Shown one piece after another: positions 10,815-22,817 of a stretch of 64,000 nucleotides of DNA (positions are counted from its first letter, which is position 1; the number at the start of each line of letters is the position of its first letter). This DNA is from Bryum argenteum (Eukaryota > Streptophyta > Bryopsida > Bryales > Bryaceae): positions 18,981,758 to 19,045,757 of the forward strand of contig CM073323.1 of assembly GCA_037043015.1 (NCBI GenBank), read 5' to 3'. A program made the translations under genes and the position numbers. The notes beneath the pieces are model-generated. The model had not been told where the DNA came from. It worked only from the letters and a program-made list of their open reading frames with translations, and made no database searches.

Positions 10815-12638
10815 TTAACCCCTAAAGTCTCAAGAGGGCCCAATTGACTTTGGTCGGCCTCTGACTTACTACTTCTAGATTGCATGAAGTTGAAACCTTT
10901 CAGGTTGTAGAGTTTTTCCATAGCTTTCTGTTAAGTCATCTCATGCTACAAAATTCCTCATCCTCTAGGAGATATTCGCAGTCAAAGTTTGGAAACACTA
11001 TTTGAAGTCTGCCAAAATTGCCCAAACTGCATTATATGCTCATTTATGCTCAAAATTTGCCCAAATTTGATTAAAACGTGAAAACTTTAAAAATCCACCA
11101 AAAATTGAGATTTTACTTTTTCTTCAAGGTTTTTTTTTTTTTTTTTTTTTTTTGGTACATGTAGAAAAGGTACTAAGGCATGATATTATTGTTCGTATTA
11201 TCAACTTTCGAGTAACTTATTATTGAGCATCCGATGAGAGTTGTAACCAATTCAGTTTGGATTCTTTACTACAATAAGGCAAAGAAGGTTATCTACTTAT
11301 TTAACTGAAAGTATGTACCGGTATATAGATTCTCTCTTTTTTGCTTTGTACATTCTGTTAAGATCCCCTAAGAGTCTTTGTATATTCTACAACAGTTAGA
11401 AATTAATGGACAAATATCAACTCCAGTGACCACTCTGAGGAGTGAATAATAAAGACTAAATTACCCAGATACGCTAAATTATGTAATATTGCACTTCTTG
11501 GAATGTTTCCAATAAGTGCAATGAAACTAACTTTCATGAGTTTTCTTGTTTTATTTTTTTAAATAAAAAAAACTTAAATGTATTAACCCCTAACTCTCCT
11601 TAAAACCCGAAACGGGTTTTAGAGTTTCCCCCAGGAGAAAAACTCAACCAACTTTGACCATTATACTCTCACAAATGAAGAAGAATGAACGGTTCAAACT
11701 TGGTATGTGAGAAGAATGTCAAGTGAACTTTGAGATCTTACGGTTGAATCTTTTATATAATGCTTGGATTGAGATTTTTTGAGCTTAATCTAAAGGAAGG
11801 TCAAATTTTGTGACTTAGACTGTTTTGCAACAAGGAGAGTCAGGGGTTAATCAATTAAACAATCAGTACACTTAAGAGAAAGATATAAAAAGACCCTGTA
11901 AGAGAGTATTGATTATTTAGGGTTAAGGGATGCTTTGCATGGGAGTCAAGGCCAACAAATCTCCAAGCTGATTTACTCATATTTTGAGCCCAATTGGCTC
12001 CATGGGAACACATTATACATTTGATAAAGTGGGGGCCGGATCCCTCATGCGTGAAGCTGTTGGGACTGATTTGTGAAAGGAAAAACAAGGCCATGGGGCT
12101 GCTCTGTATTATTAACTACATTTCATGCTTTTGATTCGTTCACATTAGTGAAATAATGATTTTGTGATGAAATCGAGTAACTGCCTCTAGGCCATGAATT
12201 GGCCTTCAATAACTTGTATCTCCCAACTTCTGTAGCGCGGGTCACGTCATAACTTATCCTCCACCCCTTGTAAAAGAATTTCCAGAAAATGAGCCTTGAC
12301 TCCCCATGTAAAGCCAATTTTTCAAGACCTCGACCAATCACAAGAGAGGATATGGCCGTGAATTGGCCCCATCAATGGCTTGACCCCTCCTGTAAAGCGA
12401 CCCTATGTTACTATCAAGAAGCTACTCTTGCCCAACTCCTAGACCTACGAAGCTCCTCCCAAAACTCCAAAGTGACCTAAGGCCACACAAACATCAACCT
12501 ACTACCTTACATCCAACCATTACTATTATTCTAAAAACAAAAATTGGTTCGAGGAAGCTAAAATGAAGGTGACTTCTATAGACCCAAAATGATCCTATTT
12601 TCAGTGTATTTTGACAACCTTGTGCCTTTAGGGGTTAT
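10815..12638. repeat. Possible larger TTAA-type element with nested MITE A5
   Basis: The left end TTAACCCCTAAAGTCTCAAG and the right end, read on the other strand as ATAACCCCTAAAGGCACAAG, match over most of 20 bases. This suggests a 1.8-kb element of the same superfamily. The right target site reads TTAT, not TTAA. No transposase ORF is visible inside. Family A copy A5 (11583-11850, TTAA on both sides) is nested in it. Confidence 0.4.
11583..11850 (+). repeat. Family A TTAA MITE, copy A5
   Basis: TTAACCCCTAACTCTCC at the left and GAGAGTCAGGGGTTAA at the right, 268 bp, with the standard interior landmarks of the family. Confidence 0.85.
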
Positions 12639-13600
12639 TATAAGCACTTTTATTGATGCAATAAAGGGAAGTGAAGGTCAATAATAAGCCAAATGTAATT
12701 TGTTGCAATGTGGCATTGGACCTTCTTCTTCATGAAGATTAAGATTACTGCGTTAATTAATCAAGGCATTGAACCTTCTTCATGAAGACTAAGTTAAATG
12801 TGTTGACATTTTGCCATGAAGTCAAATTAGATTAAATTAGTGAAGGGGCAGTTTTCCACAGCAATTAAGACATGTGGGGAACTGGGGAATTGATTTAATT
12901 AATACCGTTCTCCAGTGCTTACACATGAGAGAGATCTTTTTTTTTAATAATTTCTATTAGGGCTCACTAAGTACCATAACACCACTTTGTTGAGTATAAA
13001 GGATTTTTTTTTTTAAAAATGCAATAAAAATCATAAAGGGTACGTACTACCCATCACTAGATGAATTTGTAGTCTTCACAATATGACTTAGAACACAATT
13101 TGAGTTTTGATGTCCCTATGAAAACACTTTCATGTGTAACACAAGTGATGGGGGTGAAGTTCACAATGTATCTCAATGAGTTTACGATAAATTCTTTCCT
13201 TGAAACCCTCAATATCATACTTCTTTATGGAGACGTCTTTATAATGATAGAAATGATGAAAGTGTGCGCATATTGGCTCTCTCATATATACATCATTAGC
13301 CAATCATAATAAACTCTAACTAATAACATGAGTATTTCTAACTTGATGTATGTATAAAAATAAAATAAATTTTAACACATTATCGCGTCATTGCTTTTAA
13401 GGTGAAATAAGGTGATTGCAAGTATAATGTGTAAGAACCCATATTTCCGAATATTTTATTTGATATCTAGATATACAAACACCGTTTTAATTGTGAATGT
13501 GTTGTAAGCATAGTCAGGTGCTGAGTCAAAGCATAGTTGGCAGATGTGGAAACAAAGAGTTTTTGTTTTTATTATATCCCATGATACTATTTTAGAGCTT
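12639..13600. other. Intergenic, no gene recognised
   Basis: 12655-12850 has two imperfect copies of a 'gaccttcttc..catgaagattaag' block. No coding region is supported. Confidence 0.4.
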
Positions 13601-13985
13601 TTTGTTCACATTCTTTGCGAGGACCGGACCGGATGATGGTGGAGCCGAGCAGGAGAAACCTGAGGGGGGCACAATCAGCATATCAACATGGGGAATTGGG
13701 CTGTGATCTTTGTCTCACGCTATGCGATCAGTCAATGCCTGATGATGGGGAGAGTAGTCACGGAGATGGCCCCGCCGGCGAGGGGGTGGACCCCTCCCTC
13801 AAGAAACTCTTTGTATGTATGTTCAGGCCGGGGGCTCGGGGCCGGGGGTGGGAGATGGTGGAGGTGGGCAATGCATGTTCATGATGTGCATCTCACTTGC
13901 TGTGTCTGCCATTCCAAGGGCAAGTAACAACTGGTCCCTAGCGTCCATGGTTGTTGTTGTTGTTGTAAAGGATCACCCCCTCCGG
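13601..13985 (+). repeat. GC-rich SINE-like repeat with GTT tail
   Basis: A GC-rich island in AT-rich surroundings ending in a (GTT)5-type tail at about 13948-13966. A piece of it ('ccgccggcgag..ctctttgtatg') recurs at about 55161-55184. Three overlapping ORFs (62-89 codons) are the by-product of GC richness. Class uncertain. Confidence 0.4.
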
Positions 13986-13992
13986 CCGGAAG

Positions 13993-14618
13993 TTAACCCC
14001 TAAATTTCCTTGTTGCAATTCGGTCTAAGTAACAAAATTTGACCTTCCTTCATATTAACCCTTAAACGCCCATGGGGTTTGAAACGGGCAGCCCAAAATT
14101 GGATCACAGCATCTTTTGGACATGGGCATCATGAATAGTGCACTTTTTGAACTTGGGCATCGTGAATAGACCAATCAATGATGAGTTTGCAACCTCCTAC
14201 AAGGTTATGTACAATCCCAACCTACCTACCACAATTTATGTACAAAGCACAAATTCATTCGTACAAATTGTGATTTGAATTGTGAAATTTCACTTTTTGA
14301 ATGCATCACAAGAAGGTGACCAGTTTGACATCAAAATATAAGTGAAAAGTTGAGTACAATGAGAGCTACAGGGAAGATTCTGTTGGAATCAAGCCCCTCG
14401 GGCTTGCTTGGGCGTTTAAGGGTTAAGCTCAAAAAATCTCAATCTAAGCATTATTCAAAAGAATCAACCGCAAGATCTCAAAGTTCACTTGACATTCTTC
14501 TCACATACCAAATTTGAACCTTTAATTCTTCCTCATTTGTGAGATTATAATAGTAAAAGTTGGCTGAGTTTGGAACCTCCAAAACCCGTTTTGGGTTTTA
14601 AGAAAAGTTAGGGATTAA
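13993..14618. repeat. Family A MITE (A6) interrupted by family B MITE (B1)
   Basis: A6 begins at TTAACCCCTAAATTTCC (13993) and ends with GTTAGGGATTAA (14615-14618), inverted relative to A1. B1 (14055-14426) lies at the TTAA that every other A copy carries at this position ('gga-TTAA-gctcaaaaaatctc'), with TTAA duplicated on both sides. B1 starts CCCTTAAACGCCC and ends GGGCGTTTAAGGG. Confidence 0.88.
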
Positions 14619-16384
14619 CTCTACCATAGTTGTCTTATTCCATCGAACAAGTATGTAGTGGTAACATAGTTCCCCAAAATCTCCTCCATATCGCAATTGC
14701 TCGGACCGTTGGAATTTGACCATGATTTCATTGCCATGTAATACGAACCCTTTTAGTACACATGTCCCATCACAAATATTGTTACAGGAAAAGAAGAGAT
14801 CGAGGTACAATGTAGTGCCGCGGAGGCCAGCTAAGATAAGAAAGAACATCCTATGCCATGCATTTGGGTTGCAAGCTGAGCACATATCATTGACGTCGGT
14901 TCCACACACACATAAACATACATACATGAAAGAGACTTTCCACACAAGATGTTGTATACCCACAAGTTTGAGAAAATGATAAGCTATGGCACCATCCCCC
15001 GCGTAAACTTACATACGAGTGCAGCATGGATGGAGACGTTCCACACAACATGGTGAATAGCTCCAAAAATTTGCGAGTTCTAATGGTTCGGGGTTGGGCA
15101 GAAAATGAGCAGTGGAGCATCGTCATGAGTGAGGTTGGGAAGAAAGGGGAGGACATGAGCGCGTTTCTTGCAAACCATCAATTGTGCGAGCCAGGGCCGG
15201 GATCCAGCGGAGATTGAATCTTGGATCTTGAAGAGGAGAGGAGAGGGGAGTAGGGTGCCCAGTACTCAAGTAAAAAGAAACACCCCATAAAAACACTAAT
15301 AAAAGCTGTCCATTTCTTGACTTTCCCAATCTTGATGGCACTCACATTCTTTGCTCACAAGCCAGCCAGGGGCTGATTTCACCCAGGGGCAAGGTAAATA
15401 GGTGAATTGCAGCAGCAGCAGGGGCTTGCAAGTACTGTGGGCAAGCACTTAATGACCTAAACCACGAAAGCCTGACACTTCCCACGCGGCTCGTGGGAGC
15501 CTCTGCCCGCGAGAGAGCTCTTCATCATCGAGTCGCAGACTGCAGACGGATTCAGCTCGATCACCTGTGCCAGAGGCGAGCCCTCACTCATGCAGGAGTA
15601 GCTAGCTATGAAGCAGCTAACCTACAGCAGAACCAGCAGTTGGAGCTGCAGCATCACTCATATTATTCTTCGCTTGACCGACGACCAGTTTGAAGCAGGC
15701 ATGGTGATGGCGAGCTTGGTAGGAAGGCGAGAATGCTAGCACGCATTTTGGTTATCATTGCGGACCTCACGTCTTCGAGGAGGGCAATGTAACCCGGACC
15801 GGGCAGGTTCAAGTCTCTGTCTGTCTGTCTGTCTCCCTCCCCCGTAGGTGGCTTTCGAGTGTGCATCCTGGCCCGGTAGTAGTAGTGTTGGTGCATGCTC
15901 GTGATTGACGAACGACTTGGACCAGGTGTGCCTTTTTGTTTGAATGAGTGCACATGAAGATGCTCTTCTAGCGCAGGTACGGCTCGCCTGCTGTAAGTTG
16001 GGGTTGTTAGACTCCCTGCGTGCTGTAGCTCTCTTGGGAGGTTACGTTCAAAGATCGATTACCGCCGGGGCTTTGGGTTTTGTTAGATCACCACATTAGT
16101 TTTGGTGTAGTGATGTGAGCACTGCGAGTTTCATCAAGATAGGCGTGAGTGAATCCTTTTAGAAGGAGTGAGTTAATAAGAGGGAGTGAGTGAATCGGGG
16201 AATTATTTGGTAGTGGCGGTGTCCGCATTGGAATCGCTGGTCGGCAACGTATGACGAGGTGAAGAGAATTCTTCGGGTGCGGTGAGGGAGATTTATTGCA
16301 GTGGGAGTTGCGGTTTAGATTTGTTTGGGTCATGGACGTCAGTGAAGAGAAGGTTTAGAGGCGAAACCTGTTGAGATTGTAGCC
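14619..16384. other. Upstream region of the receptor kinase, no gene recognised
   Basis: Base composition rises in GC from about 14.8 kb. A (TCTG)n run lies at about 15817-15835. Several ORFs of 63-121 codons occur on both strands, but none shows a family motif. The last part, 16.0-16.38 kb, is the likely promoter/5' UTR of the downstream kinase; I could not fix a TATA box. Confidence 0.45.
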
Positions 16385-19300
16385 ATGGGTGGGCTGTGGG
16401 TTTTGATCATGGCGGTGGTGCTGGTGACAATGAGCGGGGTGATCGTGGCCGACGACGCGGCGGGGAGCTCATTGCTGGCGTTCAAGAGGGGGTTGACATG
16501 GGATGGGCCCGATGACCCGCTCGCGACTTGGGTTGCGGGTTCCGATCCATGCCAATGGGATTTCGTCACCTGCGACGCGCTCGAACAAGTGACGGCCCTG
16601 TCGCTGCACCGCCTGGGTCTGCAAGGCCCCATCTCCCCGGCGCTTTGTGCCGTCACCACTTTGCAGCACCTCGATCTCAACAACAACGCCTTCACGGGCT
16701 CGCTGCCGTCGCAGATGGGTGCGCTAGCCTCGCTTCAGTACCTGGACTTGAACTCGAACCAATTGTCCGGCTCGTTACCCCCTTCGTTCTTCACGCTCGG
16801 GGAGCTTCAGTACGTGGACTTGAGCTACAACACGCTCTCGGGTCCGCTCCCGCCTGCGATTGGGGAGCTTCGGAGCGTTATCACGTTCATCTTAGGCCAG
16901 AACTCGTTCACCGGCGCCATCCCCGCGCAAGTCGGAAGCCTCATTGCCCTCAAACGCCTCGACCTCAGCTTCAACTCCTTCCTGGGCACCGTGCCGCCTC
17001 AGCTGGAAGGCTTGGTGAACATGGAGGATTTGAATTTGAGCGCTAACTCGCTGACAGGAGAAGTCCCCGCGCTCCACATGATGACGAATCTGTACCGCGT
17101 CGACGTTAGTGGCAACCAATTCTCCGGGCCAATCTCGCCGCTCCTTGCGTCGTTGCGGAACCTGCAGTCACTGGACTTGAGTAATAACTCCCTCTCGGGC
17201 TCTATCCCTGCGGAGATTTGGGGCATGACGTCGCTCATGGAGCTTTCTCTGGGCGCGAACGGCGGCCTCGTGGGCAGCATCCCGAAGGAGATCGGCAACC
17301 TCGTGAACTTGACGAGCTTGTTTCTGGGGAGTGCCAAGTTCACCGGCCCCATTCCTGAAGAGATCACTCTCTGCACGAAGCTCGTGAAGCTCGACCTCGG
17401 CGGCAACTTCTTCAGTGGCTCCATACCCACCTCCATCGGGAGCTTGAAGCATCTCATAACGCTGAACCTGCCTAGTACGCATCTCACGGGCTCGATTCCG
17501 CCCTCGATCGGGCAGTGCACCAGCCTTCAAGTCCTCGACCTCGCGTTCAACGAGTTGTCGGGTCCGCTTCCCGAAGAACTCGCGTCGCTCCAGAACGTAC
17601 TCTCAATTTCCATCGAAGGTAACAAGCTGTCCGGCTCCCTGGGGCCGTGGATCGGGAGCTTGCAGAACATGTCGACGCTGCTGCTCTCATCGAATGAGTT
17701 CAACGGGACCATCCCTGGGGAGCTAGGGAAGTGCGCGAAGCTCAAAAATCTGGGTCTCGATGATAACCAGCTGACGGGCGCCATCCCCCCGGAGCTTTGT
17801 GACGCCGGCGCGCTGGCAATAGTCACGCTGAACAAGAATATGCTCACGGGCGAGATCACGGACACGTTCCGGCGGTGCTTCACATTGACACAGCTCGATT
17901 TGACGTCCAACGAGCTCTCGGGACCGATTCCCAGCTACCTCGCGGAGCTACCCAACTTGATCATGCTGTCGCTGGGCGCGAATCGGTTTACGGGCACTGT
18001 CCCGGACTCGCTCTGGAGCTCCAAGAGCTTGCTGGAGATTCAGCTGGAGAATAACGAGCTCACTGGCGAGCTGTCGCCCTTGATCGGGAACAGCGTCTGG
18101 CTGCAGTACCTCGTCCTGGACAACAACAGATTTTATGGCCCTATTCCGCCCGAAATCGGCAACTTGACATCGCTCATGATCTTCTCCGCGCCTGGAAATA
18201 TGCTCAATGGCTCCATTCCTGTTGAGCTCTGCAACGCCCTGCAACTCACCACGCTAAATTTGGGTAACAACTCGCTTACTGGTCCCATACCCCGGGAAAT
18301 CGGGAAGCTTGTCAATCTCGAGTGCCTGGTGCTGGCGCACAACAACCTCACGGGCGAAATTCCCATCGAGATTTGCACCGATTTCCAAGTAACCCACTAC
18401 CCTATATCACTACTTTCTTCTGCACTTTCGGTGTTCCGTTCTGTCGTTAAAGCACACAAAACATCTTTCATGTAGAACGCGAACTCAATCCATCGCTCTG
18501 ATATAACTTCAAAGAAACGACATGCAGATGTTGAGAAAGCTACTAAAGATGACTTTCTGATGTTTTTTTGAGTAACTACATGCTTCACGGTCGTCCGAGA
18601 ACTCATCAAATGCTTCACCTTCTGTTTTTCATATTCTGATTCTACGGCGTGATAACCCCTTCGTTGGCGTTTACGTGTGCTCTGGTTCTGAGATGCGATT
18701 ATTATGTTGAATTTTCTTTGACAAGTGTTGCATGTGCTACAGGTGATTGCCATTCCGGTGACGAGCTTCCTGCAGCACCATGGCACCTTGGATTTGTCAT
18801 GGAACCATTTCAGTGGGCCGATACCGCCGCAGCTGGGGGACTGCACAGTGTTGGTGGAGCTCATCTTGGCGGGGAATCACTTCAGAGGGCCATTGCCTCC
18901 GGAGCTTGGCAAGCTGACCAATCTCTCGTCACTGGATGTGTCTTGCAACGAGCTCAACGGCACAATTCCTGCGCAGCTCGGGGACTCCCGGAAGCTGCAG
19001 GGGATCAACTTGGCGAACAACGAGCTCACGGGCTCAATCCCCGCCGAGCTCGGGAACCTCAACAGGCTGGTGAAGCTGAACCTCACGCGCAACCGCCTCT
19101 CGGGCGCCTTGCCGGCAGGCCTGGGCAACTTGACAAGCCTGCAGCACCTGGACGTGAGCGACAATGCCCTGAGCGGCGAGATTCCCAAAGCTATGGCCAA
19201 CATGGTGTCCATCGTCGGGCTCGACATGCACAACAATTTCCTCAATGGCAGCATCGCTGGTCTCTTATCCGAGAGCACTGTGTGGCGCCAGATGCAGTCG

Positions 19301-20812
19301 CTGAACCTTCGCAACAACCAACTCTCGGGCCCCATCCCCCCCCTCGTCGGCAACCTCTCCGGGCTGGCCACCCTCGATCTCAGCCACAACCAATTCTCCG
19401 GCGCCATCCCCGATGACATCGGCAACTTCTACCAGCTCGTCTACTTAGACCTCTCCAACAATGACCTCCAAGGGCCGTTTCCACGCGACGTCTGCGAGCT
19501 CCGGGTCTTACAATTCCTGAACGTCTCCAACAATCACCTGTTCGGGCGCGTTCCGCGGACCGGAAGCTGCCGAGCGCTCACACCCGGGTCGCTCCAGGGG
19601 AACCCAAACCTCTGTGGGGACGTTTTGAATGTCATTTGCACGGCAGCTAATCTTATCGCGAGTACTCACCACATCGGCCGCGCGGCCATTCTCGGCATCG
19701 CCCTCGGGTGCACTTTGTTTATCTTCACTATACTATTTTTTGTTTTGAAATACTGGATTCATCGGAGACAGAATGGGGATCCCAAGGACATGGAGAAGAT
19801 CAAGCTCAACATGGTGTTGGACGCGGACTCATGCGTGACGTCCATGGGGAAGTCGAAAGAGCCGCTGAGTATCAACATCGCGATGTTTGAGCGGCCGCTG
19901 ATGCGGTTGACGCTGGCGGACATTCTCCAAGCGACGAACAACTTCTGCAAAACGAATATCATCGGGGACGGCGGATTCGGCACGGTGTACAAGGCGGTGT
20001 TGAGCGACGGTCGCATCGTGGCGATAAAGAAGCTGGGTGCGTCGACGACGCAAGGCACCCGGGAGTTTCTGGCGGAGATGGAGACGCTGGGCAAAGTGAA
20101 GCACCAGAATTTGGTGCCGTTGCTGGGCTACTGCTCGTTCGGGGAGGAGAAGCTGCTGGTGTACGAGTACATGGTGAACGGCAGCTTGGATCTGTGGCTG
20201 CGCAACCGCGCGGACGCGGTGGAGGTTCTGGACTGGAGCAAGCGGTTTAAGATCGCCACGGGCGCGGCGCGCGGCCTGGCGTTCCTGCACCATGGGTTCA
20301 TCCCCCACATCATCCACCGCGACATCAAAGCCAGTAATGTGCTCCTGGACGAGAACTTCGAGCCTCGCGTCGCGGACTTCGGGCTCGCGAGGCTGATCAG
20401 TGCGTACGAGACCCATGTGAGCACGGACATCGCGGGCACGTTCGGGTACATCCCGCCGGAGTATGGCCACTGCTGGAGGTCCACCACGCGCGGGGATGTC
20501 TACAGCTACGGCGTGATTCTGCTCGAGCTTCTGACGGGCAAGGAGCCGACAGGGAAGGAGTATGATACCATGCACGGAGGCAATCTGGTGGGGTGCGTGC
20601 GCCAGATGATCAAACTGGGCGACGCGCCCGACATCCTGGACCCCGTCATTGCCAATGGCGCCTGGAAGTCCCAGATGCTCCAGGCCCTGCATCTCGCAAA
20701 TCTGTGCACCGCCGAGGACCCCTCCAAGCGCCCCACCATGCAACAAGTCGTGAAAATGCTCAAGGATATGGAAGCCGGCTCCCAGTTCATCCCCACTCTC
20801 GTCACTTTGTAG
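16385..20812 (+). CDS. EMS1-like leucine-rich-repeat receptor kinase (LRR-RLK subfamily X)
   Basis: Two exons, 16385-18388 and 18743-20812, give 1357 residues. The 354-bp GT-AG intron is in phase 0 and falls between DFQ and VIAIP, inside the LRR array. Seen: signal peptide (about residues 1-22), LRR N-cap with DPCQWDFVTC, about 30 plant-type LxxLxLxxNxLxGxIP repeats, a juxtamembrane cysteine pair (near 940-965), one transmembrane helix (about 983-1005), then a kinase domain with GDGGFGTVYK (about 1078), VAIKKL, HRDIKASN (about 1194) and DFG (about 1213). It is an RD kinase with all catalytic residues. The HHGTLDLSWNH and GTFGYIPPEYG stretches resemble Arabidopsis EMS1/EXS, the receptor for a small secreted cysteine-rich ligand acting with SERK co-receptors. 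That ligand pairing is known of the family, not seen here. Start chosen because the hydrophobic leader follows immediately. Confidence 0.93.
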
Positions 20813-22817
20813 CCCCAAGCTCAGGTCAGACATCCATCTCTTCTAAATCCTTTTCCTGATACAGACTTCTGATACCACATCCAGAAATGAGCATGTATGC
20901 ATAATTTCCCTTGCCATCAAATTTCTTATGTATCAACAAGGTATGAGTTGCTGATTATTATATGTTGATGGTGATGCAGAGCATGTACCGATGTGAAATG
21001 GCCAGTTCGAGGCGCCAAACTGACGCACAAAAGCTGTCAATACTTGATGGGTTTTAGTGGTGAGTTTCCTGCAATCCGGTCACATCGGTTTTAGTTTGTG
21101 CAAGTGCATGATTACGGTAATGGATCAAGATTTTGTACAAATTGGAAACTCACTGTGTGTTTCCAATTGCAGGGTTGGTGGCTCATTTTTGAAGAAGGTT
21201 GAATTGCGACACGCAACCATACAATCCGAAGTGTATCATCTATAAAGGTCTACATTTATAGATATAGAGTGACTGAAACTCCCTTTTGTCAGGGTATGTG
21301 TTATTTGTATATACGTGAAATTACAATCGCCATTGAGACTCAGACTGGACCGATCATTTCGTCTTATCTGAAAATCTGATTTTGTTGTTACGAATTTCAA
21401 TTATTTCACTCTTATGAGAACACTATTATTTCATTAAGTTAGAATCATTTAATAGTGATGGTAAAATGAATTATAATTACTCATTAGAAGGACTAGTTGC
21501 AGGTGTTCTTACAGAAATTTACTATAGGACTTGACCTCGTTCAGAGAGACGATTATTTAGTTGATGATTTTAAAACGATAGGTAAGGGAAAGTTCTCCTT
21601 CTGAATAGAAAACACTCTTTCAGCATGCATAATGCCGAAGATCGATGTGAGTAAACAAAGATATTTTTATACCTGCACATTACAACAGTACCCAAATTTG
21701 TCATTCCATACTCCCAAGTTCTTCAATATATTTTGAAATCTGTCACATGAATTATAAGCTCTTGAATGTCAAACCCCAGTGCCAACCAATTTTAAGCAAG
21801 GATATTGTGAATTTAGCACGATACTAAATTCAAGATATCTTTATCTGCTCTTCCCATATCTCAAGGAAACTGTGAATCTAACTCCATACTAGATTTGAGT
21901 TAGATCCTTATCTGCTTTAAGATTATCTCAAATCTAGTGCATTGCCAGAAATTTTTGATACCCTTGCTCGATACCTTCCCGACATTGCTGTCTTGAAACA
22001 ACAGTCGGCTAATCTGAACAGTTTCAGTATCCAATATACAGCAAATCAGTTGATGGCACATTAATGAGCATCGGTGTCGTAACTCGACCTCTGCTGCAAT
22101 TGCAATTTGATCAACTATTATCAATACAGCCATTGATTTGTACATGGGAATACACATCGAAGTAACTTAAAACATTTTCTTATGTGTACAGGAAGGAGCT
22201 GCTATTGCACGGAACAAGACTACAAACGATCCCTCTATCCCTGTGACCGTGGGATCGAGACACGTTCAGAAACCACTACACCGAAAGTCTTCTCCTTCGC
22301 GTGGACATTGAAGACTTGGGCTTCTTAATTGCATGACAACCCCGCTTGTGTACCTGCAATGAATCCAGCTTGAAGGTCCTCCCACATTGCCTGTATCATA
22401 TGCAACCATACCTGTCAACTCCATCTCGACTAAACCTGTCATACTTATTTGGAAATCCTTAAAATCCTTGACACGATTAGTTGTTGGTGTGTTACATTTA
22501 ATGACTTTTCACCTTCCAGGCAAGCTTAAGATCAATTTAAGTATTGCAGAAGAAAATACACATGAGGTGGAATGACTCTAGGTTAGGTTGCTTACAAGCA
22601 TTCATGAAGGACCAGGTCTTCAGGAGGTAGGCTATAAGTTGCTGCTTTATGAAATGTCTTCTGCCAATCCATGTGTGTTACGCCTGGAATCAATAGCCTG
22701 CAATGGGAGCTTACCGTACATTAACGCTCACAATACGAAGGAATCTCAATTTCGGTTCACTGGGCATTGAACTGAACAAGCAGGCTCCATTCATAGAAAT
22801 TATTGATCTTTCGACAC
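20813..22817. other. Spacer between kinase and SOSEKI genes (convergent 3' ends)
   Basis: It holds the 3' UTRs of both convergent genes. Repeated 'actaaattcaagatat'/'actagatttgagttagat' runs occur near 21824-21905. No RNA gene or long ORF is supported. Confidence 0.5.

Noticed and set aside
10536-10847. 103-codon ORF
   Set aside because: Dominated by a poly-T tract (Phe runs) and crosses a repeat terminus.
13615-14003. Three overlapping ORFs in a GC-rich island
   Set aside because: Open frames follow from GC richness; the segment is a repeat partly shared with 55.2 kb.
19829-20833. 334-codon antisense ORF
   Set aside because: Shadow of the GC-rich kinase exon.
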